Shown in pieces: positions 35,144-43,894 of a DNA stretch of 64,000 nt. The notes under the pieces were generated by a model. That model was not told the origin of the DNA, ran no database searches, and was given only the letters and a program-made list of their open reading frames with translations. This stretch comes from Paraflavitalea devenefica (GTDB taxonomy: Bacteria; Bacteroidota; Bacteroidia; Chitinophagales; Chitinophagaceae), in contig NZ_JAARML010000002.1 in the NCBI RefSeq assembly GCF_011759375.1, positions 2,250,150 through 2,314,149 of the forward strand, in the 5' to 3' direction. A program made the translations under genes and the position numbers. Within the stretch, counting starts at the first letter, position 1; every line of letters begins with the position of its first letter.

Positions 35144-36139
35144 TTAATTATTGGAACGGGTGCTGAAGGTGATGTCCATCGAAGTAGCTGAAGCCGGTAT
35201 GGATGGAGGTACGGTGAGACTGTAAATAGTGGGGATTGGCGGGATGCCGCTTAAGCGATAGGGATCGGCTGTGCCAAAAGCGCCGGCATCGGGCGTTATA
35301 CCGCCAATGGGCTCGCCTGCTCCGATAGCAGGAGAGCCGGCCTTGAGTTGGTATTTCCCATCGGAAGAACCGGTATTCTCAAAGAAAACCGTGGCCGATA
35401 CACCATTCTGGTTATTGTTTCCGGCAGGTAAGGTATTGGCGCCGGAAGCAAGATTGTATTTGACCGTACTGGTAGAAACGGTCAAAGTGCTTAAAAAGAT
35501 ATTGTTACTCACATAGCTGTTGGCAATAGTAGCCGCGGAGACAAATACATTATTCCGCACCAGGCCATTAATGACTTTGTTGATGGTAAACGTGTTGAGA
35601 AATATACAGTTGGTAACCTTAATGTTCTCCACCGTGGTTAATGACAAGTCTGAATGTCCGATGCATTTATTAATAATGAGGTTGGCTATTTTGGAATTGG
35701 CTATAGGCGTGTATACGCTTATATTGCCCTCACATCGCGTAATGGTGACATCATCTACACTGGCATAAAGATAGATCGGAGCGCTAAGGCCCATAAAAGT
35801 GCTGCCGGAGGCCAGTGAATCAATTAGGATAGAAGCTATTTTAGTAGACAGGCCCATCGCCTGCAGGCCGGTGTTGGCGCCGGTGCCGGAAAGCAGGTAA
35901 CCGGAACCGATCAATACCAGTTTTTTGGTGAGGGTAGCGGAGTTATAGAGAGTAGCAGAGCCCTCAATGTATAAGGTGTCGCCAGTCGTCACAAAACTGC
36001 TTGCAATAGCTGCAGACACTTCCTTATAATCCGCTGATACACCGGTGGCATTGTTGATACGCCACACTTTTGCCTGCACATCACTTGTCTGCAGGAGGCC
36101 ACTCACAATAATAATAACAGATAATACGCTTTTTTTCAT
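35144..36139 (-). CDS. Secreted parallel beta-helix-like protein
   Basis: 331 residues from ATG 36139 (MKKSVLSVIIIVSGLLQ); a longer frame to 36196 precedes the signal peptide. The body consists of short strand-turn repeats with regular I/V/N positions (TITRCEGNISVY, NLIINKCIGHSDLS, NIKVTNCIFLNTFTI, GLVRNNVFVSAATI), typical of a right-handed beta-helix as in pectate-lyase-like folds. GSPAIGAGEPIGGITPDAGAFG is the common end of such surface proteins. No catalytic site is evident. It is upstream partner of the T9SS protein. Confidence 0.78.
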   Translation of the reverse strand: MKKSVLSVIIIVSGLLQTSDVQAKVWRINNATGVSADYKEVSAAIASSFVTTGDTLYIEGSATLYNSATLTKKLVLIGSGYLLSGTGANTGLQAMGLSTKIASILIDSLASGSTFMGLSAPIYLYASVDDVTITRCEGNISVYTPIANSKIANLIINKCIGHSDLSLTTVENIKVTNCIFLNTFTINKVINGLVRNNVFVSAATIANSYVSNNIFLSTLTVSTSTVKYNLASGANTLPAGNNNQNGVSATVFFENTGSSDGKYQLKAGSPAIGAGEPIGGITPDAGAFGTADPYRLSGIPPIPTIYSLTVPPSIPASATSMDITFSTRSNN

Positions 36140-36506
36140 AATAATTAATTGTAGGAAAGTTAGTGGCAAAGACAGGAAAAGCTGCCGCGGTGTCACACAA
36201 AAACGACAAGATGCTATAACTTACTGGTGAAGTGATGCATACCCCAACCGAAATGGAAACCCGTAAACACAAGCCCCGATCAACACTTGAATATGCTTTG
36301 CCAGCGATTAAGATAGATAAATCATCATCTTAAACAGCAACAAATACGCGCAATTGGATTCGTATTTATTTTTGACCTGTTACAGCAGCCGGAAAAGTAC
36401 TGTAACAAAGGGTCGTTAGAATATTTCTCATGTGACACAGGTGGTTTCTACCACCTGTTCTTTATTAACATATCTGCTCTTAACCCCCAAACGTTATTTA
36501 CAAACT
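36140..36506. other. Divergent promoter region with two inverted repeats
   Basis: TGTTACAG (36378-36385) and CTGTAACA (36400-36407) are perfect arms with a 14-bp centre. ACAGGTGGT and ACCACCTGT (36437-36458) form a 9-bp hairpin with a TTCT loop shortly before the gene at 36507. Both could be regulatory; no regulator is linked. Confidence 0.45.
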
Positions 36507-37292
36507 ATGAACCTGCTAAAAACTTTTTGTTGCTGCTTAGGTATATTAGCTTCCATCAATGGCTATTGTCAGCCCGGGATGACGATTACAGAAGCGGAAC
36601 TTAGATTCGCCCAACAGGCCCGGGAAGAAAATACGAAAGCGGCGTTTCTGTCCTGCCTGGATAGTAACGGTGTTGTCTTTAACAGGGGAAAGGCCATCAA
36701 TGGATTGCAATACTGGCAGCGTGCTCCAGAAGAAGGTCCCAGGCTGCTGTGGCTGCCCGCCCTTAGCCTTACATCGGCCAAAGGTGATCTGGGTTTCACG
36801 ACAGGCCCCTTTGAATTGAGGGATTCATTAGCAGGGACTGTCTTAACCTGTGGTCAATATATTTCTGTCTGGAAAAGAAATGCAAAAATGGAATGGAAAC
36901 TATTGGCCGACCTGGGAACGGGTTATACGCCTACTGCTTATCCGGCACAGGTGCTTGCTCCCTTTCAGGTGACCTTACTACCAGATACAGCCATGGTTGA
37001 TCTATACCAACTGGAAACAAACCTGAACTATGCTACTATGTTGTATCCTCAATCAATATTGAGCAGAGAAGGCAAACAGCCGTTGCAATCTGCCGACACT
37101 GTCTTGCAGGAGTTAACAACACTGCCTGCCAATATAGAATATACGCCGCTTGCCGCCGGCATCGCTCAAAGCAATGACCTTGGCTATGTGTATGGCCAGG
37201 CGAAAGCGGGCAATAAAACAGCAAACTATGTACGGATTTGGGGACATACTACAAAAGGGTGGGTAGTATTGCTGCAGGCAATCGGGTTATAG
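36507..37292 (+). CDS. Secreted protein, NTF2/DUF4440-like
   Basis: 261 residues from ATG 36507 (MNLLKTFCCCLGILASINGYCQ, signal peptide); the frame upstream to 36432 lies over a hairpin. The N-terminal part, EAELRFAQQAREENTKAAFLSCLDSNGVVFNRGKAINGLQYW, resembles the start of DUF4440/SnoaL-type domains, and FELRDSLAGTVLTCGQYISVWKRNAKMEWKLLADLG matches their later strands. The second half continues with another similar region ending YGQAKAGNKTANYVRIWGHTTKGWVVLLQ. It is probably periplasmic. Converges on the LytTR regulator gene. Confidence 0.7.
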   Translation: MNLLKTFCCCLGILASINGYCQPGMTITEAELRFAQQAREENTKAAFLSCLDSNGVVFNRGKAINGLQYWQRAPEEGPRLLWLPALSLTSAKGDLGFTTGPFELRDSLAGTVLTCGQYISVWKRNAKMEWKLLADLGTGYTPTAYPAQVLAPFQVTLLPDTAMVDLYQLETNLNYATMLYPQSILSREGKQPLQSADTVLQELTTLPANIEYTPLAAGIAQSNDLGYVYGQAKAGNKTANYVRIWGHTTKGWVVLLQAIGL

Positions 37293-37294
37293 CT

Positions 37295-38062
37295 TTACTC
37301 GCCAAGCCACTTTTTAAAATCGGCTGCCCGGAGCCGGCTGATGATGATCTCTTCATGAGCAGCCGGTCGAACCTGAACCTTTAGCTTTCCGGCAAACCAG
37401 CTTTGAACTTTTTCTATGTGGTTATAATTAATGATGAATTGCCGGTTCGCCCGGAAAAAGGCCTTTTTGTCTACCTCATTTTCAACTTCATCCAATGCTT
37501 TGTCAAGGATCAGGTCATCGTTAGTGGCTGTCTTTATGTATTGACACCTTTCTTTGGTATAGAAGTAGGCAATATTCCTGGCTGGTACAGAGATCATCCG
37601 TGTACCTGTTTTGGCTAAAAAGCGTTCCTTAAATTCCACGGGGTCCATCGCCTTCATTTCTTCCAGGAGCCGCAGCACATTTTTTTGTAATTGCGTGTCG
37701 GGGCGGCCATGCAGGCGTTTGTATTTTTCCAGGGCAGCCTTCAGCTCCGACTTATGCAAGGGCTTCAGCAAGTAGTCAACACTATTTTGTTTGAAAGCCT
37801 TCAGCGCATGCTCCTGGTAAGCGGTAATGAAAATGACGGGAGTGTCAATGCTGACCTTTTCAAAGATCTCCAGGCTTTGGCCGTCGCCCAATTCAATGTC
37901 CATGAATATAAGGTCAAGTTCAGGAGCCTGTTGCAGGAAGGCAATGCTCGTTTTCACGCTATCCAGCACATTGACTATCCGCACATCTTTTTCCAGGTCA
38001 TGCAGCATTTCGGTCAACCGCTGCACGGCAATATTTTCGTCTTCAATGATCAGCACATTCAT
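37295..38062 (-). CDS. LytTR-family response regulator
   Basis: 255 residues. The receiver domain (about 1-120) has acidic residues Glu7/Asp8/Glu9, phosphoacceptor Asp55 (LIFMDIELG), Thr in FITAY and Lys in LLKPL. The LytTR DNA-binding domain occupies about 145-250 (RMISVPARNIAYFYTKERCQYIKT, FFRANRQFIINYNHI). It overlaps the upstream kinase gene by 4 bp (ATGA), so it is translated with its partner. A 21-bp-spaced direct repeat upstream of the pair fits the binding mode of LytTR proteins and suggests autoregulation. Confidence 0.94.
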   Translation of the reverse strand: MNVLIIEDENIAVQRLTEMLHDLEKDVRIVNVLDSVKTSIAFLQQAPELDLIFMDIELGDGQSLEIFEKVSIDTPVIFITAYQEHALKAFKQNSVDYLLKPLHKSELKAALEKYKRLHGRPDTQLQKNVLRLLEEMKAMDPVEFKERFLAKTGTRMISVPARNIAYFYTKERCQYIKTATNDDLILDKALDEVENEVDKKAFFRANRQFIINYNHIEKVQSWFAGKLKVQVRPAAHEEIIISRLRAADFKKWLGE

Positions 38063-39117
38063 AGGGATGCTTTTAAAACAGGGAAACTCACGGAGAAATA
38101 TTGTTGATTGCTATCGATCACAATGCCGGGCAGCGCCAGCAATTGAAATTTCTTTTTCAAATGTTGCAGGCCATGCCCCGATCTTAGTACGCGGTTCTTT
38201 GGCTGATAATTATTCCGTATTACCACACGTTCCTCCTGCTTGTTGAGCCAGATATTGATAAACAGGGGTTCTGCCCTGGTGACAGCATTGTGCTTGACGG
38301 CATTTTCAATCAGTATCTGCAGGCTCAGTGGCGGCACCTGGAAACGGGCCGCCTCTTCCATGGCTTCTTCCAGGAACAGTCCTTCGGGATAGCGGGTTTT
38401 CAACAGGGAAAAATAGATCCTGGCAAATTTCAATTCTTCTTCCAGGCTGATCAGGGTGCATTCGTTGGCCTCTAAAAGGTACCGGTATACATAGGCCAGG
38501 TCTTCCGTAAAATGGATGGCCCTTTTCTGGTCTTTTTCAATCAGTCCGATCAGCGTATTGAGTGTATTGAATAAAAAATGGGGTTGAATCTGTACTTTCA
38601 GGGAATCGAACTGCATTTGCAGGTTCAGCTTTTTCAGTTCGTTGGCCTCTATTTGTGTGGCCTGCCACCGTTGTATATAAAACATGATCTCATAGAACGA
38701 TACCTCCAGCAAAATAAACAGCAGGGTGATGCCCGTAAACAAGAGAAAAATGGGAATAGTCATCACAGGAACGCCCCATAAATTCAACTTGCCTTCGATG
38801 AAAATACGGGCAAACCCCAATAGAAAACCATAGGGTATCAATATAGCGGCTACGATCGCCCTTCTTTTCGAATTGTGCTGAATGCCTTTCCGTCTTTTGT
38901 AGGTCTGCAAAGCCACAAAACGTACAGGCTCCCATACCAGGATGGTAAAAGCAATGGTTACGATCAGCGTTTTGGCCAGCAGGTTTTTTGCCTGGACGTT
39001 AAAGAACATATCCAGCATGAAGAAACAATAGAAAAGGACCGCAAAGGCCAGGTACCCATAAAGCCGCACTTTTTTTTCACCGATCAGCACAGACAAATTT
39101 TTGTAAAAATAAGTCAA
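38059..39117 (-). CDS. LytS-type sensor histidine kinase
   Basis: 352 residues from a TTG at 39117; no in-frame ATG lies just upstream. Four hydrophobic helices fill about residues 18-150 (YLAFAVLFYCFFMLDMFF onward). The His_kinase domain has phosphoacceptor His180 in QIQPHFLFNTLNTLIGL, and the ATPase part has IENAVKHN and a final GHGLQHL. There is no separate periplasmic sensor domain, so the signal is probably perceived in the membrane. The pair with the LytTR regulator is clear from the ATGA overlap. Confidence 0.92.
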   Translation of the reverse strand: MTYFYKNLSVLIGEKKVRLYGYLAFAVLFYCFFMLDMFFNVQAKNLLAKTLIVTIAFTILVWEPVRFVALQTYKRRKGIQHNSKRRAIVAAILIPYGFLLGFARIFIEGKLNLWGVPVMTIPIFLLFTGITLLFILLEVSFYEIMFYIQRWQATQIEANELKKLNLQMQFDSLKVQIQPHFLFNTLNTLIGLIEKDQKRAIHFTEDLAYVYRYLLEANECTLISLEEELKFARIYFSLLKTRYPEGLFLEEAMEEAARFQVPPLSLQILIENAVKHNAVTRAEPLFINIWLNKQEERVVIRNNYQPKNRVLRSGHGLQHLKKKFQLLALPGIVIDSNQQYFSVSFPVLKASL

Positions 39118-39164
39118 TGCACATAAAGTGCCTGCTATTGCGCGATCAATTTGAATAGCTTGTC

Positions 39165-39196
39165 CGTCATTTCAGACGCCAATAACGTCATTTCAG
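39165..39196. promoter_or_regulatory. 21-bp-spaced direct repeat, candidate LytTR operator
   Basis: CGTCATTTCAG occurs exactly at 39165-39175 and 39186-39196. LytTR proteins typically bind two 9-11-bp direct repeats spaced about two helical turns. It lies 48-79 bp upstream of the kinase-regulator operon. GTCATTTCAG also occurs at 32787-32796. Confidence 0.6.
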
Positions 39197-39262
39197 CAGC
39201 TCAGGCAGGACTGCCAGTCAATTGCCTCTATAAGACATGGCTGCAATCCTGCCTGCGGCCTG

Positions 39263-42200
39263 TTATTTAACGGTCTGCCTATTGTCTTCCTGGTCCGTAT
39301 CCGGCAGGTAGCCGTAAGGATCAATAACCGCTATAGCCGGTTTTTTGTCAAGCTCAATCGTCACTACATTGACCACCCGGGAAAAATGGTGCTGCTTCAG
39401 GTACAGGGGCTTTGTGTGCCGGTTCCATTGACCGGCCGGTTGGTCGTAAACAGCTACTGTCATTACATCATCCGGGGCCAGAGGCTGAGGTTGTATACCG
39501 CTTTCATCAAAGGCAGCCAGGTTCACCTGCAGTTGCAGCCTGAACCGGCCGGGGGATAGGGAGTCGCATCGCAGTACCTGCAGCTTGTTGCTATACACGA
39601 TTACCTTGTTAAAAAGATCATCTATCCGCTTTGCCTGTTGCGGTGTGGCGCCTGTACTCAATTCACGGAGCAGATCAGTGGTTGTCGCCTTGGTATGTGA
39701 AACACCATACTTGCCCAGGAGTCTTTGCAGGGCCTGGTCCATGTGTTCTTCCCCCAACATTTCTTTGATGCCATACAGCACCCGCCCGCCTTTCTGATAA
39801 TAGGCAAAAGCCTGGGTGGTGCGGACCAGCGGTGCTTCCTGTTCTCCCTCCATATTGCGCAGGGTAAAATAAAGGTTGTTGTCAGCTTTCAGCAGACTGC
39901 TCAGGTATTGCCGGCCAAAGCGTTTTTCTGTTACCATGAACTCCGTATACTTCGCCAATGATTCTGTCAGCACGGCCCTGCCCGGGGCATCCAGTGGCGC
40001 CAGTTGGTTGGCCCACCATTGGTGCGCTACCTCATGGGCGGTAACGGCATAGATATTGTTGAACCGGCTGCTGTCGCGCAGGTCACTCATGAAGTTGATC
40101 TTTTCTGTACTGAACAATACGCCCGGGTAAGCAGTGGCGGCGCCGGGATAGTGCGGGATTTCAGCAAGGGTGAGGTGCGACAGGGGGTAAGGACTGAAAT
40201 GTGTGGTGCCATAATTTATGGCATCCTTCATGGCCTGCATCATCGTGGGCAGGTTGTGCGTGTGCCCGGGTTGATAATAAATGCTGAAGCTAATATCTTT
40301 ATACACTTCCTGCTGCACCGCATACCGTGCCGAGCTTAATGCCAGCATGAAAGCAATGGGCTGCCCCGTTTTGTAATGGAAATAGTGCCGGTTATTGGCG
40401 GTCCATTCTTTTTGCAGGTCACCTATTGTTACTACCTGTTGGTCTGTGACAGTAGAGACCACGGTTTCATAGTCCACCAGGTGATAGCTGCTGTCTGTTG
40501 AAGTGGTAGCAATGAGTGGCGGCAGTCCGTTCGCTTTCCTTAAAGCAACATTACCTGTTTCATAACGGTCATTGTACCCCAGGAAGGGGATGTATTTTTC
40601 CAGTTCAATATAGCTGCCATTGCTTACTACGGAATGCTCGGGGTTAAAGGGGGCAAAGCTGTTCCGTTCTACTGCCATGGAAAACTGCAGGTTCATTTCC
40701 ATGCCCGGCAATAAAGGGGTGGCCAGCCTATACCAGTATTGCTGGAAGGCAGGATCGGCTTTTTCCAAGGTGGCATGGGGAACAGAAAAAGTAACGTTGG
40801 TCACTTCCGGATCAACGCCCAGCCATAAGGTGGAAACGGGCTGATCGCTTTCGTTTCTCAACCGGTAATGACCTTGCACGGTGTATGTGCCTGTTGCCGG
40901 GTACAAGTCTATATTGGTTTTGATGGCTACGATATACGGTTGCGGCAAGGACGCTTGTGACTTGTACTTTTTTTCATAAGATGCCTGCCAGGTCTGCACC
41001 GTTTTATTGTTCCGCGCTGTACTGACGGAAGGTGTTTGTTTATAAATATACATACCAGTGGCAATCCAGGTGAGCAGGCACGTGGCGAGGAATACCTTGC
41101 CGGTGCGGCCCCATTGCCGGCCCATTGACTTCGCCCGTTGCCACAAAGTAGCCGATGTGCTGCCCTGCCATAAAGCGGCGGCCAGCAGGGACAGCACAGC
41201 CGCACAAGCAGTCCAGTACAACAGGTACCAGTTTGTCGCGGCCGTATAATGGCCGAAGCCGTTCATGAGCGAATACCTCAGGTCGGGCAGGGTGGCATAG
41301 CGCAGCAGGTAATGATGAATGCCCAACTGGCGACTGAAGATCACAATGCCTACGGCTACCAGGCTGAGTAACATGCCCAGGTATTTGTTGGGCGTGATTG
41401 TTTGTATGAATGCGATCAATACTGCCAACAGGAATAAGGGCAGGCCACTGTAGTAATACAGGGAAAGATAGGCAGGCACGTCAATGGTGCTATAACCGGT
41501 CAATAACTGCAGGCCCATCCCGATGAAAATATTGACTGTAACAAGTATAACTATCAGCACAGCAAGGGTAGCGCATTTGGCGCCCCACAAAACAATATTG
41601 GGCGCTGGTGTACTGAAGATCAATCCCTGCATATTGGCTGTGCGCTCGCGGCTGATCAGCTCGCCGGCATAAAAAATAAGCAACAGCAAGGCTGGGCGTA
41701 TGGTGCGCAACTCTTCTATAATAAAACCGGTAGCTGCATAAAACCGTGTGCCGTAAGGCCCTTGCAGGATGTTTTCTTTCAACTCTACGGCATACAGGAA
41801 TATCCACAAGGCCATCATCACCAGGAAGGGAATGTGTTTACAGACCGATTTTGCTTCCAGTTTCAGTTGCGTGGTAAAGGTGGAAAGGTGATAGGCAAAT
41901 CCTTTCGGATGAACAGCTACACTTTTATAAGGAATAGCTTTTGCTACAGTTGCCGGCTGTTGTTGCTTCCGGGTTTTGGCAGTGGCCGGCTTCCGGAATT
42001 TAAAATACCGGTAGCTCAGCAATAGCCATATGCCTGCTATTCCTGTCCACAACAAGCGGTTGGCCAGGAAAATACCTTCCACAGGGAACAACTTACTGTT
42101 ACGGTCAGCCACCGGCCAGGAGCGGGTTTCACCCAGGAAGGCCGCCAGGCCAAAAGGGTCCAGCAAATAAGGTAAGAGGGTAGGGGTGTCGGTCTTTAAA

Positions 42201-42790
42201 GAGCTGGCCATGATGGGTGAATTACCCAAAATAGATCCCAGGAAATACAGGATGAACAAGCCTACACCGGTCATGTACACTGCCCGCTGGTTGTGGGTGA
42301 GCAGTGCTACACTGAAAATGACACTGCCACAAAACAGTATATTGGGCAGTCCGAATACAAAGAGCGGGTATAAAAAGTAGCTGGCCTTAAAAGCGCCGAG
42401 CTGATCGGCATCGGCGGAAAATGTACCCAGGTATATGCCCAATACCGCCAGGCCAAGGATTAAAAAAACGGCCAGTAATAAACCCTGCAACCGCACCATA
42501 AAATAGGGCAGGCGTTGCAGGGAGGTAGTAAAAATAATGGCGTCCATCTGGTGGGTGACATCCCTTAATACCACATTGGCGCAAAAGAGCGTGTTTACAA
42601 AGATGGCAAACAGGGAGAGGAAGCAGGTAATATAACTGATCACATGCGGCGAGTTCTTATGTATTTCAGTGCCGCCAAAATTCCCCTGCGCTATCAGCAT
42701 GCCTAAAGCCACAAATAAAATGGCCGCCACTATAAAAGTGATTTGTTTGAAATGATATTTCAGTTCAAACCCTATTAAATGACTTAACAT
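39263..42790 (-). CDS. ABC-2 permease fused to M1-family peptidase
   Basis: 1175 residues. Residues 1-about 580 hold some 13 hydrophobic helices in two ABC-2 permease-like blocks (MLSHLIGFELKYHFKQITF; a second from about 310 with IPFLVMMALWIFLYAVELKENILQ). Residues about 620-1160 form an M1 metallopeptidase domain with H919EVAHQWW and Glu943 19 residues after the last His. The zinc ligands are intact, so activity is plausible, facing the periplasm. The ATPase gene overlaps its start by 7 bp, giving a complete exporter. It lies divergent from a LytS/LytTR pair, its likely controller. Substrate unknown. Confidence 0.9.
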   Translation of the reverse strand: MLSHLIGFELKYHFKQITFIVAAILFVALGMLIAQGNFGGTEIHKNSPHVISYITCFLSLFAIFVNTLFCANVVLRDVTHQMDAIIFTTSLQRLPYFMVRLQGLLLAVFLILGLAVLGIYLGTFSADADQLGAFKASYFLYPLFVFGLPNILFCGSVIFSVALLTHNQRAVYMTGVGLFILYFLGSILGNSPIMASSLKTDTPTLLPYLLDPFGLAAFLGETRSWPVADRNSKLFPVEGIFLANRLLWTGIAGIWLLLSYRYFKFRKPATAKTRKQQQPATVAKAIPYKSVAVHPKGFAYHLSTFTTQLKLEAKSVCKHIPFLVMMALWIFLYAVELKENILQGPYGTRFYAATGFIIEELRTIRPALLLLIFYAGELISRERTANMQGLIFSTPAPNIVLWGAKCATLAVLIVILVTVNIFIGMGLQLLTGYSTIDVPAYLSLYYYSGLPLFLLAVLIAFIQTITPNKYLGMLLSLVAVGIVIFSRQLGIHHYLLRYATLPDLRYSLMNGFGHYTAATNWYLLYWTACAAVLSLLAAALWQGSTSATLWQRAKSMGRQWGRTGKVFLATCLLTWIATGMYIYKQTPSVSTARNNKTVQTWQASYEKKYKSQASLPQPYIVAIKTNIDLYPATGTYTVQGHYRLRNESDQPVSTLWLGVDPEVTNVTFSVPHATLEKADPAFQQYWYRLATPLLPGMEMNLQFSMAVERNSFAPFNPEHSVVSNGSYIELEKYIPFLGYNDRYETGNVALRKANGLPPLIATTSTDSSYHLVDYETVVSTVTDQQVVTIGDLQKEWTANNRHYFHYKTGQPIAFMLALSSARYAVQQEVYKDISFSIYYQPGHTHNLPTMMQAMKDAINYGTTHFSPYPLSHLTLAEIPHYPGAATAYPGVLFSTEKINFMSDLRDSSRFNNIYAVTAHEVAHQWWANQLAPLDAPGRAVLTESLAKYTEFMVTEKRFGRQYLSSLLKADNNLYFTLRNMEGEQEAPLVRTTQAFAYYQKGGRVLYGIKEMLGEEHMDQALQRLLGKYGVSHTKATTTDLLRELSTGATPQQAKRIDDLFNKVIVYSNKLQVLRCDSLSPGRFRLQLQVNLAAFDESGIQPQPLAPDDVMTVAVYDQPAGQWNRHTKPLYLKQHHFSRVVNVVTIELDKKPAIAVIDPYGYLPDTDQEDNRQTVK

Positions 42791-43686
42791 ACAGCGCCCT
42801 CCTTTTTGGTGCGTTGCGCACCAAATAAAGCAGAGAAATAGACGGATGACAGGTCGGGCGAGAAAGGCTCAAAGCCTGCATCGGGGCGGATACCACTCAG
42901 TATATGCACCTGTATTTTGCCGCCGGTCATCCGCGTGGAGATGACATTCAGGGTGGATTGGTACTGATGCAGCGTTTCTTTGGAAACGGTTTTCTGCCAT
43001 ACCTGTCCTTCCAGTGCTTCCGTTAATAAGCCGGGCCTGCCTTGTAAGATAACTTTGCCACCGGCCAGGATGGCCATATTGGGACAGAGGTCATGCACAT
43101 CTTCCACGATATGCGTAGACAGGATAACCACTACCTGCTCACCGATCTCGCTCAGCAGGTCGTGAAAGCGGTTGCGTTCCAAAGGGTCCAGTCCGGCGGT
43201 GGGTTCATCTACAATGATCAATTGCGGGTTGCCCAGCAGTGCTTGTGCAATACCGAAGCGCTGGCGCATGCCGCCGGAGTAAGTGCTCACCGCCTGCTTC
43301 CTGACTGCATACAAGTTGGTTTGCTGTAATAGTGCCAGTACCTGTTCTTTGCGCGCCTTCTTATCCGTGATACCCTTTAAAATGGCCAGGTGGTTCAGCA
43401 GGTCTATAGCGCTGATCTTTGGATATACGCCAAAGTCCTGCGGCAGGTAACCCAGTTGACTGCGCAGTTGCTGTTCGTGCCGGAAGATGTCTTTGCCATC
43501 AAACAATACCTGCCCGCTATCGGGTGGTTGTAAAGTGGCCAGCGTGCGCATTAAAGATGATTTGCCGGCGCCATTGGGGCCCAGGAGGCCAAACATGCCA
43601 TTGGAAATGGTGAGGGAAACATTGTCCAGCGCCTTAACGCCGTTGGGATAGGTCTTGGAAAGGTTGCTTATTTGTAATCGCTGCAT
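42784..43686 (-). CDS. ABC transporter ATP-binding protein
   Basis: 300 residues from ATG 43686 (MQRLQISNLSKTYPNG); the frame to 43740 adds a non-conserved leader. Walker A is GPNGAGKSS, the signature YSGGMRQRFGIAQAL, Walker B LIIVDEPTAGLD and the switch His in STHIVED. It is a cytoplasmic ATPase that pairs with the permease-peptidase fusion downstream, overlapping it by 7 bp. The C-terminal extension of about 80 residues is typical of CcmA-like exporters. Confidence 0.94.
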   Translation of the reverse strand: MQRLQISNLSKTYPNGVKALDNVSLTISNGMFGLLGPNGAGKSSLMRTLATLQPPDSGQVLFDGKDIFRHEQQLRSQLGYLPQDFGVYPKISAIDLLNHLAILKGITDKKARKEQVLALLQQTNLYAVRKQAVSTYSGGMRQRFGIAQALLGNPQLIIVDEPTAGLDPLERNRFHDLLSEIGEQVVVILSTHIVEDVHDLCPNMAILAGGKVILQGRPGLLTEALEGQVWQKTVSKETLHQYQSTLNVISTRMTGGKIQVHILSGIRPDAGFEPFSPDLSSVYFSALFGAQRTKKEGAVC

Positions 43687-43894
43687 GGGACTTTTGTTTA
43701 AGAGTGGGTGCAAAGTACCCTGCCGGTGCAGGTTGTTCAATTATACATGACCATGGAAAAGAAGATGATGATCAACGGCCTGTATAGGCTGTTTTCAGTT
43801 ATTTTTTACTTACATCATGATAAATGATACGTTCATCATTAATATTTGCCCGGATGGACGGGCAGCCGTTTTTTTATCCTTTCATTCTGGTAAT

